A DNA stretch of 64,000 nucleotides, from assembly GCA_038131695.1 (NCBI GenBank), contig JAYPQA010000014.1, positions 1-64,000 on the forward strand, read 5' to 3'. The position numbers and the translations under genes were made by a program. The notes under the pieces were generated by a model that saw only the letters and a list, made by a program, of their open reading frames with translations, made no database searches and had not been told where the DNA came from. Below, piece by piece: positions 1 to 9,340 of this stretch. Source of the stretch: JADHLK01 sp038131695. Lineage in GTDB: Bacteria > Pseudomonadota > Alphaproteobacteria > Puniceispirillales > Puniceispirillaceae. Within the stretch, counting starts at the first letter, position 1. Every line of letters begins with the position of its first letter.

Positions 1-1409
1 GTGCCTTGCGGTAATTTTCCATCGAATGTGAACATAAGACCCCTTTTTCCTTCGGCGTTTTTTCTGGTGGCGTTTTTTCTGGTGCTGTCCTTGATGTTTA
101 TTGTGACGGCCTTGCGGCCCCTGCAGGCCAGTGACACAGAAGAGCAAACCGAGCTGTTATTGAGCGCGCCCATCTTGCAGGCGGTGCGCGCGCATCCACA
201 AATCCTGTCCCAGAATGCCAAATTATGCCAGTCGATCTACCGGCTGGGCTGAGCCGGGCAGAGCAGCGCGCAAATCTCAGCCAAATTGAGCGGCGGCAAA
301 GAGGCTGGGCAATAATTTCAATTCCAAATCGCGTGATGCAGACGCGCCTCGTTGCGCGGATTCAAGAATTCCCGGAAAACAAGGTGTTTGATCTGGATGT
401 GACCCTGCGCTATGCGCTCTGGGACTGGGATCGCGGTGATAACCGGGTGGCCAGCCATGAGCTGACCTATGCGGTGAACCAGATGGAGCTGGAAATCGCC
501 CTGTCGGATCAGCTGAAATCGCTGCTCTTTATGTCCTTGCGGCTGAATCTGTATGAGCAGCTGCTGGGCCTGCACCGGCAAATCATAACAGATATCAAAC
601 CGCATATAGAGGCGATAGAGGCCCAAGGGGCTGCCGGGGTTATCCGCATGGCAGATGTGGGCGGCGGGCCAAATTGCTGCAGCTGGATGCTGAGATCAGC
701 TGCGCCGCACGGAAAATAACCGCGCCCAGATTCTGCGCGAGCTGGACGGGCTGTTTGGCCTGCAGCCGGAAGCGGCCCGCGAATTGCTGGCTGTCTGGCT
801 GGAACGCAGGCCAGCAGACTTGCCGGCTCTGGTTCCCGACTCTTCGCTGGCGGCGCGCTCTCTGGCCCTGCAAACCCGTGCCGCCCGCCATGAGCGCGAG
901 GTGATAGAGGCAGAACTCTACCCGTCGGTGGATGGGGTGCTGGAAGCCACCATCTTTGATTTGCGCGATTATGAGGATGAATACCAGATGGTCGGGCGGC
1001 TGGAATTCACATGCCCTCTATGATGGCGGTTCCAACAAGGCACGGCTGGCGGAAAATAACTGGCGCATCAGCGAGCTGGGCGCCGAGCGCAACCGGGTGG
1101 TTCAGGAAAAACAGAATGAGGACGCCTTCAACCGGCTGAATTATGATGATCACCAGGCGCAGCTGGCCGCCCTGTCAGACCGCGTCTGGCCAATGCCCGC
1201 GAGAGGCTGGCCAGCATGATGGCACTTTTTGGGCCGCTCGGATATCTCCGCGCTTTGATATTGCCCAGCAGATGATAGAGCTGGGTGCTTCTGTCGAGGA
1301 GCAGGTCAGCACCGGGTTGGAGCTGGAAACAACACGCATAACCGGCCTGCATCTGACCGATAGGCTGGCTGATATTCTCAATATCCGGATTGGAGACAAG
1401 GGATGCTGA
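1..1409 (+). pseudogene. TolC/LapE-like outer-membrane channel of a type I secretion system, broken by several frameshifts
   Basis: Coding-quality sequence runs through this interval but changes frame at least five times (near 235, 650, 700, 1015, 1200). The first piece carries a hydrophobic export signal (residues about 18-40) followed by an early segment reading AVRAHPQILSQ, typical of TolC-family proteins. Later pieces have the long polar helices of the family (for example RLAENNWRISELGAERNRV). The last piece ends at TGA 1407-1409, overlapping the ATG of the ABC exporter at 1403. Identity rests on this weak similarity and on the operon order channel-ABC-adaptor. The true start may lie upstream of the window; GTG at base 1 is only the first available codon. 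Such proteins form the outer-membrane exit duct for proteins exported by the ABC/HlyD pair. As written it cannot make a full protein. It is either a decayed gene or a poorly sequenced one. Confidence 0.6.
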
Positions 1410-3150
1410 AAAAGCCTGCAACCTCATTGCGAGACCATTGGTTCTGGGGCCCGTTGCTGGAATGCCGGGCGATCTATCCGCAGGTTATCCTTGCCTCGGT
1501 TCTGATCAATATTTTTGCCCTGGCCTCTTCTTTATATATCATGACGGTTTATGACCGGGTGATCCCGAACAACGCGACCGAATCGCTGATCGCGCTGACC
1601 ACGATTATCATGGTGGTGATTGTCTTTGACTTTATCATGAAAATTGTGCGCGGCGGCTTTGTGGACCGGGCCAGCCTGCGGATTGACCGGCGCGTTTCAA
1701 CCGCGCTGTTTGACCGGATTTCGCGCCATGATGCCACGCTGGGCAAGAGCGCGACCGGCGCGCTGGCCAGCACGGTGCGCGATTTTGAACTTCTAAAGGA
1801 TGTCATCGGCTCGGCCAGCTTTACGGTCTTTGCAGACCTGCCCTTTGTGCTGTTGTTTTTGGTGGTGCTGTGGATGATTGGCGGGCCGATTGCGGCGATC
1901 CCGGCGATGATTGTGCCGTGTGTTATCCTGTTTGGCTTTATTCTGCAGCCGATCATCCGGCGCATGACCGAACTGTCCTCGCAACAGGGCAAGTCGAAGC
2001 AATCGGTGATCGTCGAGATGATCTCGGCTCTGGAGACGGTCAAGACAACGCAAGGCATTTCCATGCTGCGCAATCGCTGGCTGAATTCGGTGCTGCATCA
2101 GGGCAAGACCCAGGCCAAGACCAAGATGACCAGCCAGCTGGCCACCTATTTTGCCCAGTTTGGCCAGCAAATCAGCCAGATCGGTATTGTTGTCTATGGC
2201 GTGTTTTTGATCGCATCCGGCGATCTGACGATGGGGCAGCTGATTGCCTGTGTGATTCTCTCTGGCCGCACCATGGCCCCGCTGGGCCAGATTACCGGCT
2301 TGCTGGGGCGGATGAATCAGGCCATCGCAGCCTTTCGCGGCCTGACTGAGGTGCTGGCTGGCACGACAGATGAGGAACAGCGCCGCGATATGGTGAAACG
2401 GCCTGTCCTGAAGGGCAAGATTGAGCTGAAAAATGTCACCTTCACCTATGATGATCAGCCCGAAGCCACCTTGCATGATATCAACCTGACCATTGAGGAA
2501 GGCGAGAGGGTTGCGATATTGGGCCGGATTGGCTGCGGCAAGACCACCTTGCTGCGCCTGATTTGCGGGCTCTACCCCACCGATTCCGGCATTGTGATGA
2601 TCGATAATGCCGATATCCGCCAGATCCGGACCAGTGATGTGCGCCGCAATATCGGCACGGTTCTGCAAAACCCGGTGCTGTTTTCCGGCACCATCCGGGA
2701 CAATCTGATGATGGGCAATCCGGATGCGCGCGATGAGGATTTGCTGGAAGCGGCCCGCCTGTCCGGGGCGGCCAGCTTTATCGGTATGTTGCCGGGCGGC
2801 TTTGATTTCCCGCTCTCTGAGCGCGGGCAGGAGCTGTCTGCCGGTATGCGCCAGACGCTGGCGATTTCCCGCGCGCTGATCGGCAAGCCGAACATCCTGA
2901 TCATGGATGAGCCGACCGCCGCCATGAATAGCGGGACCGAACAGAAGCTGGTGGATAAGCTGGATGTTGCCAGCCGCGGTCTGACCAGCATCTTTGTTAC
3001 CCACCGCGGGGCCATGCTGCAGCTGGCGGACAAGATGGTGGTTATGGAAAGTGGCCATATTGTGCTGGCAGGCCCCGCGATGAGGTGCTGGCCCGTCTGC
3101 AGGCCCAGGCTGAGGCAAATAAACAACAGGCAAGTGAAGAGGTTTCATAA
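1403..3150 (+). CDS. Type I secretion ABC transporter (LssB/LapB type), one frameshift near the 3' end
   Basis: This is an inner-membrane exporter with fused ATPase that powers one-step secretion of proteins. Residues about 25-300 form the transmembrane domain; the opening HWFWGPLL and the segment MTVYDRVIPNNATE are characteristic of the LssB/LapB group. The N-terminal C39-peptidase-like domain that these proteins often carry is missing. The ATPase domain has a Walker A read as GRIGCGKTT (family consensus GRIGSGKST), a signature LSAGMRQ instead of LSGGQRQ, and a Walker B ILIMDEPTAAM. So the nucleotide-binding motifs are unusually degenerate. The frame is lost in the C run at 3073-3076; adding one C gives GPRDEVLARLQ and a stop at 3148-3150 that overlaps the next ATG as TAATG. 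Without that correction the frame runs on to 3238. It sits between the channel and adaptor genes. Confidence 0.85.
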
Positions 3151-4781
3151 TGGCACGCACGCCCAAAAAAGCAGCTGGCAAATCGGCTTCCAAAAAGAAA
3201 CAGCCTGCCAAACCCGTCGCCCCCGAACAGACAGCTGAACAGGGTGTGGCAGCGCAAACGCCGGAAGCGGCCGGCCCGGCAGCTGGCGGCCCGGCTGCTG
3301 GAGAATTGGCGGCTGGCGGTCTGCCGGAGGGTCTGTCGCTGGGGACCAGTGAGCCGCAAAAGCGCGGGATTATCGGCTGGATTTTCTTTGTGTTGCTGCT
3401 GCCTCTCTGGCCAATCCGCAGGCTGTTGCGGCCCTGGACCAGCAAATGGTTCGGCCCGTTGCCAATGCGGTTTGGCCCGCCGCCGATTGACCATTCTGAG
3501 CCGGATTTTGACCCGAAGAACCGGGGATGCTGGCCGGGCAGGTTATTTTTGTGCTGATCACGGCCTTTTCGTTATCGCCTTTTCTGGGCCAGCACGGCTG
3601 AGCTGGATGAGCAGGTGCGCGCCGAAGGTGAGGTTATTCGGGCGACAGATGTGCTAATCATTCAGGCCCGCCTGCCCGGCGTGGTAACAGAAATCGGCGT
3701 CCAGCTGGGCAGCCGGGTTGCTACTGGCGATATTCTGTTCCGCATGGAAGATGAGGATGTGCAGGCCAATTTCGCGGATAATGAAATTATCATCGCCTCC
3801 TCGCGCGCGGCGCTGGTGCGTCTGGAGGCCGAAGCCTCCGGTCAGGAAGCCATCCGTTTTCCCGATGAGCTGGTCGCCGCCGCCCCGCAAGCCGTGGCTG
3901 AGGAGAACAGCCTGTTCAGCCAGCGCCGCATTGCCCTTCTGGGAGAGTTGGGGGTGCTGGTGCAAAAGGTGGATACGCTGGAACGCTCTATAGAGGAGAA
4001 AGAAGCTGCGGCCCGTCTGGCCAGTGAGCGGGCGCTGATTCAGAAAAAAGGAATATGATCTGATAAAGCCGCTGGTGGATGCCGGGCATGAGCCGCGCCT
4101 GAAGCTGATTGAGGCAGAGGCCAGCTGGCGGCAATCCGAAGGCGAGGCGGAACTGGCCGCGCTCTATTGTGTCCATGCAGTCTGACCTGAGCGCCAAACA
4201 CAAGGAAATTGAGTCGGTCAAACAGAAATACCGCGCTGAGGCCAGCCGCCAGCTGGTGGAGATGCAGACCAAGCTGGCCCAGGCCCGCTCGCGTCAGGAA
4301 GCACTCGCCGGCAAGGTGGGCTATGCGGGAATCGCCGCCCAGCAGCCGGGGGTTATCTCGGCCCTGCATTTGAAAACCGTGGGTGCCGTGGTGCAACTGG
4401 GAACCGTGCTGGCTGAGCTGGTGCCGGATTCCACCAAGGCGACGATTCGCGCCCGCCTGCTGCCCCAGGATGTGGCAGATGTAAAGGTTAGGCCAGGCCG
4501 TGCGGATATCGCTGGCGGCCTATGATGTGTCCCGCTACGGGGCGGTTGAGGGGGTGGTGACCCGCATTGCCAGCAACACCACGCAACAGGAAAATATGCC
4601 GCCCTTCTATGAAACGCTGATTGAGATACCGGATCTGTCTTTCCCGCGCTCGCCCATCAAGCCGGATCTGGTGCCGGGGATGCAGGCCACGATTGATATT
4701 CTGGGCGGCAAGCGCACGGTGATGGATTATATCCTCACCCCCATCCAAAAGGCCAGCCGGGCGGCTTTCCGGGAAAAATAA
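3150..4781 (+). pseudogene. HlyD/LapC-type membrane fusion protein of the type I secretion system, several frameshifts
   Basis: The periplasmic adaptor of this family links the ABC exporter to the outer-membrane channel. Translation starts at ATG 3150 with a basic, Ala/Pro-rich cytoplasmic tail, then a transmembrane segment split between frames near 3525-3580. The lipoyl/hairpin part follows (ARLPGVVTEIGVQLGSRV, then long coiled-coil helices). The frame changes again near 4050 (in an A6 run), 4165 and 4490. The C-terminal beta-barrel is clear: LVPGMQATIDILGGKRTV followed by MDYILTPIQKA is the classic HlyD ending, stopping at TAA 4779-4781. All pieces are collinear and the total length (1632 nt, about 543 codons) is in the usual range. 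With five or so shifts it is non-functional as written, either by real decay or by local sequence error. Confidence 0.75.
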
Positions 4782-4829
4782 GCTTTGGGAAAAACAGGCT
4801 TTGGGAAAAACAGGCTTTGGGAAAACACA
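4782..4829. repeat. Three 16-bp tandem repeats just after the HlyD-like gene
   Basis: The unit GCTTTGGGAAAAACAG occurs at 4782-4797 and 4798-4813, with a third copy at 4814-4829 that differs at its end. A degenerate precursor copy lies inside the last codons of the preceding gene (4763-4780). The array begins directly after the stop codon. A short inverted repeat (GCCGGG 4836-4841, CCCGGC 4855-4860) follows, but without a T run I do not call it a terminator. Confidence 0.85.
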
Positions 4830-4888
4830 GCTTGGGCCGGGTCAAATAATTTATCCCGGCTGGCCCCCGCCTGTGCTAGCCTGTCGGC

Positions 4889-5587
4889 ATGACAGACAGC
4901 CGGAATGACAGGATTTTTCACGCCAGCCAGCCGATTTTGCTGGCCGGGGCAGGCGGGGCGGACAGCGCGTTTCTGGCCCGCCATGCGATGGATAAAAAGC
5001 TGGTCGCGGTGGATGGCGGGCTGGCGCATCTGCTTGCCGCCGGGCTCGCCGCTGAAATGCTGATCGGGGATATGGATTCCGTTGATCCGCAAGCCCGCAA
5101 AGAGGCGGCGGCCGCGGGCTGCCGGATTCTGGAAATTGCCGATCAGAACAGCACGGATCTGGAAAAGGCCCTCACCTATTGCCGCGCCCCGTGGTTTGCC
5201 GGTTTTGGTTTTCTGGATGGCCGGTTTGACCATGCGCTGGCGGCCTTGAATCTGCTGGTGAAATTTCAGGCCAGCCATCTGGTTTTGCTGGTCGGGGCAG
5301 AAGATGTGATGACCGTGGTATCCGGCCCGCTGCATCTGCAGCTGCCGGTCGGCAGCCGTCTGTCTGTCTGCCCGATAGAGCCGATCCATTTTCTCCGCTC
5401 AGAAGGGCTGCAATGGCCGCTGGACGGGCTGCGGCTGGAAATGGGCGGGCAGGGCGGCACCTCCAACCGCTGCAATGCTCCCAGCCAGATGATTGAGCCG
5501 GCAGCCCCGCATCAGCCCTTTGTGCTGATAACGGCGCGCGATCACCTCTCTTCCTTGGCGGGCTGGCTGTCTTCGGCCAGGCCATAG
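4889..5587 (+). CDS. thiN: Thiamine diphosphokinase (thiamine pyrophosphokinase)
   Basis: The enzyme transfers pyrophosphate from ATP to thiamine, giving the cofactor thiamine diphosphate; it is cytoplasmic. The 232-residue product has the family motifs in order: VAVDGG (39-44), GDMDS (60-64, the Asp-rich metal/ATP site), STDLEKAL (about 95-102) and GFLDGRFDH (about 111-119), with GGTSNR near the C terminus. The length is normal. The first ATG after the repeat array is used. The 3' end overlaps the opposite-strand acyltransferase by 46 bases. No TPP riboswitch is recognisable in the short upstream gap, so regulation is unknown. Confidence 0.93.
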   Translation: MTDSRNDRIFHASQPILLAGAGGADSAFLARHAMDKKLVAVDGGLAHLLAAGLAAEMLIGDMDSVDPQARKEAAAAGCRILEIADQNSTDLEKALTYCRAPWFAGFGFLDGRFDHALAALNLLVKFQASHLVLLVGAEDVMTVVSGPLHLQLPVGSRLSVCPIEPIHFLRSEGLQWPLDGLRLEMGGQGGTSNRCNAPSQMIEPAAPHQPFVLITARDHLSSLAGWLSSARP

Positions 5588-6444
5588 GTGCGGGCGCGCA
5601 AAAAGCTGACCAAATCAGACCGGCTGTCTATAGAGGCGATGTCCGCGGGCCGGATCAGCCGCCTTATGGTGACCGGCAGGCGGCGATGCATTTGCTGGCA
5701 GATTTCCCGGAACATCAGCGCATAGCCCAGCGTCAGGCTGGCCCGGATAGCCATCTGGAACAGCACACTGTTCTGGCCGGTAAAATGCACCGGCAGAACC
5801 GAAACGCCGGGCTTTTTCGCCAGCTTGGCCACAAATTTTTTCCATTCCGGATCCCAGGCCGGGCCAAAAAAGCCGGGCGATCTGGAAATCGCCCCGGACG
5901 GGAAAATAACCAGCACCCCGCCAGTGTCCAGCCAGGCCAGCGCCTGTTTGCGGGTCGCCAGATTATTGGCCAGCGCCTTTTCATCCTCATCAAAGTCAAT
6001 GGGCAGAATCTTGTCCATCACAGCCGGAGCCTGGCGCAGGACGCGGTGGGTTATCATCTTGTAATCCTGGCGTTTTTCGGCAATCAGCGCACAAAGCGCC
6101 ACCCCGTCCACCACGCCGAAAGGATGATTGGCAATAACCAGAAGCGGGCCGCTTTCGGGAATCTCTGCCCCGGCCTCTTTGGTCACATCCAGCCGGATAT
6201 GCAGCCGGTCCAGCGCATCCTGCCAGAAGCGCGAGGGCGGGCGCTGATCATCCACATAATCGAGATAGAGTTTCTTGATGCGCGGCTGCCCGGTCAGCCT
6301 CTCAATCAGCCGGATAGCCCGGTTTTGCAGAAAGCCCAGCTCTCCATTGGCAAAGGAGAATATCGGCACCGGCTCCCCGGCAACGGGCAGCCCAACAGGG
6401 AATTGGCCAGCTGCCTGCTGCCCGGCCAGCCTGTCATCCGCCAT
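5542..6444 (-). CDS. Lysophospholipid acyltransferase family protein (PlsC-type, COG3176-like)
   Basis: This 300-residue protein has the acyltransferase HX4D motif as NHPFGVVD (residues 106-113) and the downstream FPSGAIS element (about 180-186), which fits an acyl transfer to a glycerol- or lyso-lipid acceptor. Family members in proteobacteria are often annotated as putative hemolysins or ornithine-lipid acyltransferases; the substrate cannot be read here. No clear membrane-spanning segment is needed for the fold. The start at 6444 is preceded by a strong purine stretch (GAGGGGGGC). It lies 78 bases downstream of the purine permease on the same strand, so it may be cotranscribed with it. Confidence 0.82.
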   Translation of the reverse strand: MADDRLAGQQAAGQFPVGLPVAGEPVPIFSFANGELGFLQNRAIRLIERLTGQPRIKKLYLDYVDDQRPPSRFWQDALDRLHIRLDVTKEAGAEIPESGPLLVIANHPFGVVDGVALCALIAEKRQDYKMITHRVLRQAPAVMDKILPIDFDEDEKALANNLATRKQALAWLDTGGVLVIFPSGAISRSPGFFGPAWDPEWKKFVAKLAKKPGVSVLPVHFTGQNSVLFQMAIRASLTLGYALMFREICQQMHRRLPVTIRRLIRPADIASIDSRSDLVSFLRARTYGLAEDSQPAKEER

Positions 6445-6522
6445 GATGCCCCCCTCTTTTTGCCCTGTCGCAAAGGCCCCACAGGCCAGAGGCTAACATC
6501 CGGATGGTCTGAATGCAAACCG

Positions 6523-7812
6523 CTAGAGCGAGAGCAGCAGCCAGAGCAGGGCGAACAGCCCAATCACCCAGATGCCGGCGCTGACCTCGCCTGCGCGGCC
6601 GGTCACCAGACGAATACCAATCCAGGCAAAAAAGCCAAAGGCGATACCGGCAGCGATGGAAAAGCTGAGCGGCATGATCAGCATCATCAACAGCACCGGG
6701 ATGGCCTCTGCCATATCCGGCCAATTCACCTCTTTCAGCCCGGTCAAAAAGGCCGCCGCGACAAAGATCAGGGCCGGGGCCGTGGCAAAGGCCGGGATAG
6801 AGGCGAAGAGCGGCTCAAAAAACAGGCAGGCCAGAAACAGCAGCGCAACCACCACAGCTGTCAGCCCGCTGCGCCCTCCGGCCCGGATGCCAGCGGCGGA
6901 TTCCAGATAGCTGGTCATGTTTGAGGTGCCCAGCAAGCTGCCGAAAATGCTGGCGGATGTATCGGCCAGCACGGCGCGATCCAGATTTTCTATCTGCCCG
7001 TCCGGGCGGCGCTTTCCGGCCGGGCCGGCTATCGCGGTCAGCGTGCCGGTCGTGTCAAAGAAATCGACGAAAAACATGACAAACACAACCGACAGGAAGC
7101 CCGGCTCCAGCAGCACGGAAAAATCCAGCTGAAAGGCCGCGCTGGCAACTGGCGGGGCAGCTGCCAGCCCCTTGAATTCGGCCAGCCCGCCTGTCCAGCC
7201 CAGCACGGCAATAAGGAGGATCGCCAGCAGGATGCCGCCATTAATGCCGCGCACCGCCAGCCCGGCCATCAGCACCAGACCAGCCAGAGCCAGCCAGAAT
7301 TCAGGCCGGCCTGCATCCCCCAGAGCGACCAGCGTATCCGGATTATCCACAATAATACCAGCCGAGGTCAGCCCGATCATCGCCAGAAACAGGCCGATCC
7401 CTGCGGTGATGCCAATTTGCAGGGCGGCCGGGATAGAGCCTATCAGCCAGACCCGCAAGCGGGTGATGGAAAACAGGAAAAACAAAACCGAGGCGACAAA
7501 AACCGCCGCCAGCCCCTGTTGCCAGCTATAGCCCATCCCCAGAACCACAATATAGGCAAAAAACGCATTCAGCCCCATCCCCGGGGCCACCGCCACCGGC
7601 CATCCTGCCCACAGCCCCATTACCGCACAGCCTATCGCCGAGGCCAGAATGGTGGCGATGAAAGCCCCGGCAAAGGGAATGCCTGCATCTGCCAAAATCG
7701 CCGGATTGACAGCAATAATATAGGCAAGGGTCAAAAAGCTGCTGAGCCCGGCCAGCAGCTCGGTGCGAAAATTGGTGCGATTGCGGGTCAGGTGAAACAG
7801 GCGATCCAGCAT
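6523..7812 (-). CDS. NCS2-family purine permease (AzgA-like adenine/guanine/hypoxanthine transporter)
   Basis: A 429-residue polytopic inner-membrane protein. The opening FRTELLAGLSSFLTLAYII is typical of AzgA-like proteins. The segments VAPGMGLNAFFAY (transmembrane 3) and GTSNMTSYLESAAGI (transmembrane 8/10 region, with the family TS..T.E.A.G pattern) are diagnostic. Such carriers import purine bases with protons. The ATG follows AAGGGGCCTGTC, a good ribosome site. It is divergent from bioY with a gap of about 190 bases. Whether it carries adenine, guanine or hypoxanthine cannot be decided from sequence. Confidence 0.9.
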   Translation of the reverse strand: MLDRLFHLTRNRTNFRTELLAGLSSFLTLAYIIAVNPAILADAGIPFAGAFIATILASAIGCAVMGLWAGWPVAVAPGMGLNAFFAYIVVLGMGYSWQQGLAAVFVASVLFFLFSITRLRVWLIGSIPAALQIGITAGIGLFLAMIGLTSAGIIVDNPDTLVALGDAGRPEFWLALAGLVLMAGLAVRGINGGILLAILLIAVLGWTGGLAEFKGLAAAPPVASAAFQLDFSVLLEPGFLSVVFVMFFVDFFDTTGTLTAIAGPAGKRRPDGQIENLDRAVLADTSASIFGSLLGTSNMTSYLESAAGIRAGGRSGLTAVVVALLFLACLFFEPLFASIPAFATAPALIFVAAAFLTGLKEVNWPDMAEAIPVLLMMLIMPLSFSIAAGIAFGFFAWIGIRLVTGRAGEVSAGIWVIGLFALLWLLLSL

Positions 7813-7916
7813 GACAGGCCCCTTATCTGATTTGGCTGGCTGATTTGGTTGCCCCTTTTATATGGCCGGAACCGGCTCTCTGGCCGGAGACCTCGGCGGG
7901 CAAGGCCGGTTCGGTC

Positions 7917-7978
7917 TTGCCTGATGAATTATGCCAGCTATACTGGGGCAGGATTCTCTTTCGGCACGCTAGTGTGCC
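7917..7978 (+). promoter_or_regulatory. Predicted bioY promoter with a palindrome in the leader
   Basis: A -35-like TTGCCT (7917-7922), a 16-base spacer and a -10-like TATACT (7939-7944) place a start near 7951. A near-perfect 16-bp inverted repeat GGCACGCTAGTGTGCC (7963-7978) follows about 12 bases into the transcript, a position suited to an operator or a leader hairpin. It does not look like the TTATMKATAA-type BioR box known upstream of alphaproteobacterial biotin genes. No experimental support. Confidence 0.45.
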
Positions 7979-8006
7979 ATCGCTGTTTTGTAAAGGAATT
8001 AAGCTG

Positions 8007-8624
8007 ATGATTTTTGCCGATTTCACGGCCCCGCGCCAGCCTTTGATCTTTGCGGCACTGCCCCGTATGGTTGCTGCTGACCAGCCCTTGTCCGGGCGGC
8101 TTTTCGGCCAGGCGGTGCTGGTTCTGGCCGGCACGCTGCTGCTCGCTATTTCTGCCCATATCAAGATACCCTTCTGGCCGGTTCCACAAACCATGCAGAC
8201 CTTTGCCGTGCTGCTGATCGCGATGAGCTATGGCAGCTATCTTGGCACGCTGACCATAGCGGCCTATCTGGCTGAGGGGATGCTGGGCCTGCCGGTCTTT
8301 GCCGCTGGCAGCGGGCTGGCCTATATGGCGGGGCCGACAGCTGGCTATCTTGTCGGTTTTCTGGCAGCCGGGGCCCTGCTTGGCTGGCTGGCTGATCAGG
8401 GCTGGTGCCGCAGCTGGCAAAGCACGGTGGCTGCGATGCTGATCGGCAATGCGGTGATTTATCTGTTCGGGCTTGGCTGGCTGACCCAGCTATTCGGGCT
8501 GCAAGTTGCGATTTCCGCCGGGATACTGCCCTTTATCTGGGGTGATCTGGCCAAGATCGTGCTGGCCGCGCTGGCCATGCCGGCTGGCTGGCATCTGGCC
8601 AGCCGCCTGGGGCGCAAGGGCTAA
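8007..8624 (+). CDS. bioY: BioY, biotin-specific S component of an ECF-type transporter
   Basis: BioY binds biotin in the membrane and works alone or with the BioMN energising module; no bioM or bioN is present here. The 205-residue product has the family core: IPFWPVPQTMQTFAVLL (about 58-74), LTIAAYLAEGMLGLPVFA, and GPTAGYLVGF, spread over six hydrophobic segments. I start it at ATG 8007, preceded by AAAGGA at the right spacing; an in-frame upstream start at 7845 would add about 54 residues without similarity and would lie upstream of the predicted promoter. A strong terminator follows at 8717. Confidence 0.92.
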   Translation: MIFADFTAPRQPLIFAALPRMVAADQPLSGRLFGQAVLVLAGTLLLAISAHIKIPFWPVPQTMQTFAVLLIAMSYGSYLGTLTIAAYLAEGMLGLPVFAAGSGLAYMAGPTAGYLVGFLAAGALLGWLADQGWCRSWQSTVAAMLIGNAVIYLFGLGWLTQLFGLQVAISAGILPFIWGDLAKIVLAALAMPAGWHLASRLGRKG

Positions 8625-8672
8625 GCAGGGCATCTTGAATATCGGTTCTGATGGCCGATACCATCTATTGCC

Positions 8673-8717
8673 CCATACCATATTAGCCCATATCATATCT
8701 GCCCATATCATATTTGC
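8673..8717. repeat. Three 15-bp tandem repeats between bioY and its terminator
   Basis: Units at 8673-8687, 8688-8702 and 8703-8717 follow the pattern CCATATCATATYTGC, the first copy being more diverged. A weaker fourth copy may precede them (about 8657-8672). The array is AT-richer than its surroundings and ends exactly where the terminator stem starts. Confidence 0.85.
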
Positions 8718-8746
8718 CCGGGCCGCATTGGCCCGGGTATTTTTTT
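8717..8746 (+). terminator. Rho-independent terminator of bioY
   Basis: A perfect 8-bp stem CCCGGGCC (8717-8724) / GGCCCGGG (8730-8737) with a 5-base loop is followed by a run of T (8740-8746). Confidence 0.93.
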
Positions 8747-8781
8747 AAGAGCGGCGTTTTGATAGGTGGCTGGCGCGCCGG

Positions 8782-9054
8782 TTAATTATCATTGACGGCG
8801 GTAAAGCTCATCTGCCAGCTGTCATGCGGTTCCAGCTCCTCACTGGCATCCAGCAGATCCAGAATCTCAGCCTCGCCGGTCTGCTCAATCAATTCGAGCA
8901 GCTTTTCCTCTGCTGACACGCTGTCATCATGCAGGATGGTGACAGCAACCAGCGCGGCGATGGTGGTTGCGTGAAGAGAAGTATCCGGGGATTTGCGGGG
9001 CTGAAATTCTATCAGCTGGCCACAGCGTGATCTGTCCTGATCGGAAGTCCGCAT
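8782..9054 (-). CDS. Small acidic protein of unknown function
   Basis: A 90-residue protein I do not recognise. Its second half is strongly acidic and helical-looking (VSAEEKLLELIEQTGEAEIL, then DLLDASEELEPHD) and it has no signal peptide or clear membrane segment. A ribosome site (CGGAG) stands seven bases before the ATG, and the codon choice resembles that of neighbouring genes, which is why I keep it. It is convergent with bioY, whose terminator lies between them. No function is proposed. Confidence 0.55.
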   Translation of the reverse strand: MRTSDQDRSRCGQLIEFQPRKSPDTSLHATTIAALVAVTILHDDSVSAEEKLLELIEQTGEAEILDLLDASEELEPHDSWQMSFTAVNDN

Positions 9055-9239
9055 GATGTTTCTCCGTGTTTTTGGGGAAGGTATCAGACAAGCCGGCAGG
9101 CCGTTTTTGGGTCAGCGGCCTGATAAGGGCGCCATTTGGCGCATGATTACCAGAGCTTGTAGGCATCTGCAGTTTGTCCATACTGTATTTAGTATAGGCA
9201 GAATTTTACAAAATCGTGAAGCGGTTTTTTTCCGCCCGC

Positions 9240-9277
9240 AAAAAAAGCCTGTCACGCGCCGCAGCCGGACAGGCTTT
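9240..9277 (-). terminator. Terminator of the Ig-like repeat protein gene
   Basis: Stem AAGCCTGTC (9245-9253) pairs with GACAGGCTT (9268-9276). On the minus strand the stem is followed by seven T (complement of the A run at 9240-9246). It lies about 65 bases downstream of the minus-strand gene ending at 9341. The rest of 9055-9340 shows no credible gene. Confidence 0.9.
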
Positions 9278-9340
9278 ATCTGTTTTCAGGGCCGGTTGGC
9301 GGCCTGTTTTGCCGCTGGCCCCCGGATCAGACTGACTTTA

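Noticed and set aside
1793..3445. 550-codon open frame on the minus strand
   Set aside because: It lies antisense to the ABC exporter and HlyD genes and has His/Gln/Arg-rich composition typical of the reverse complement of GC-rich coding sequence.
5686..6924. 412-codon open frame on the plus strand
   Set aside because: Antisense to the acyltransferase and purine permease genes, both with clear family motifs; composition is that of a shadow frame.
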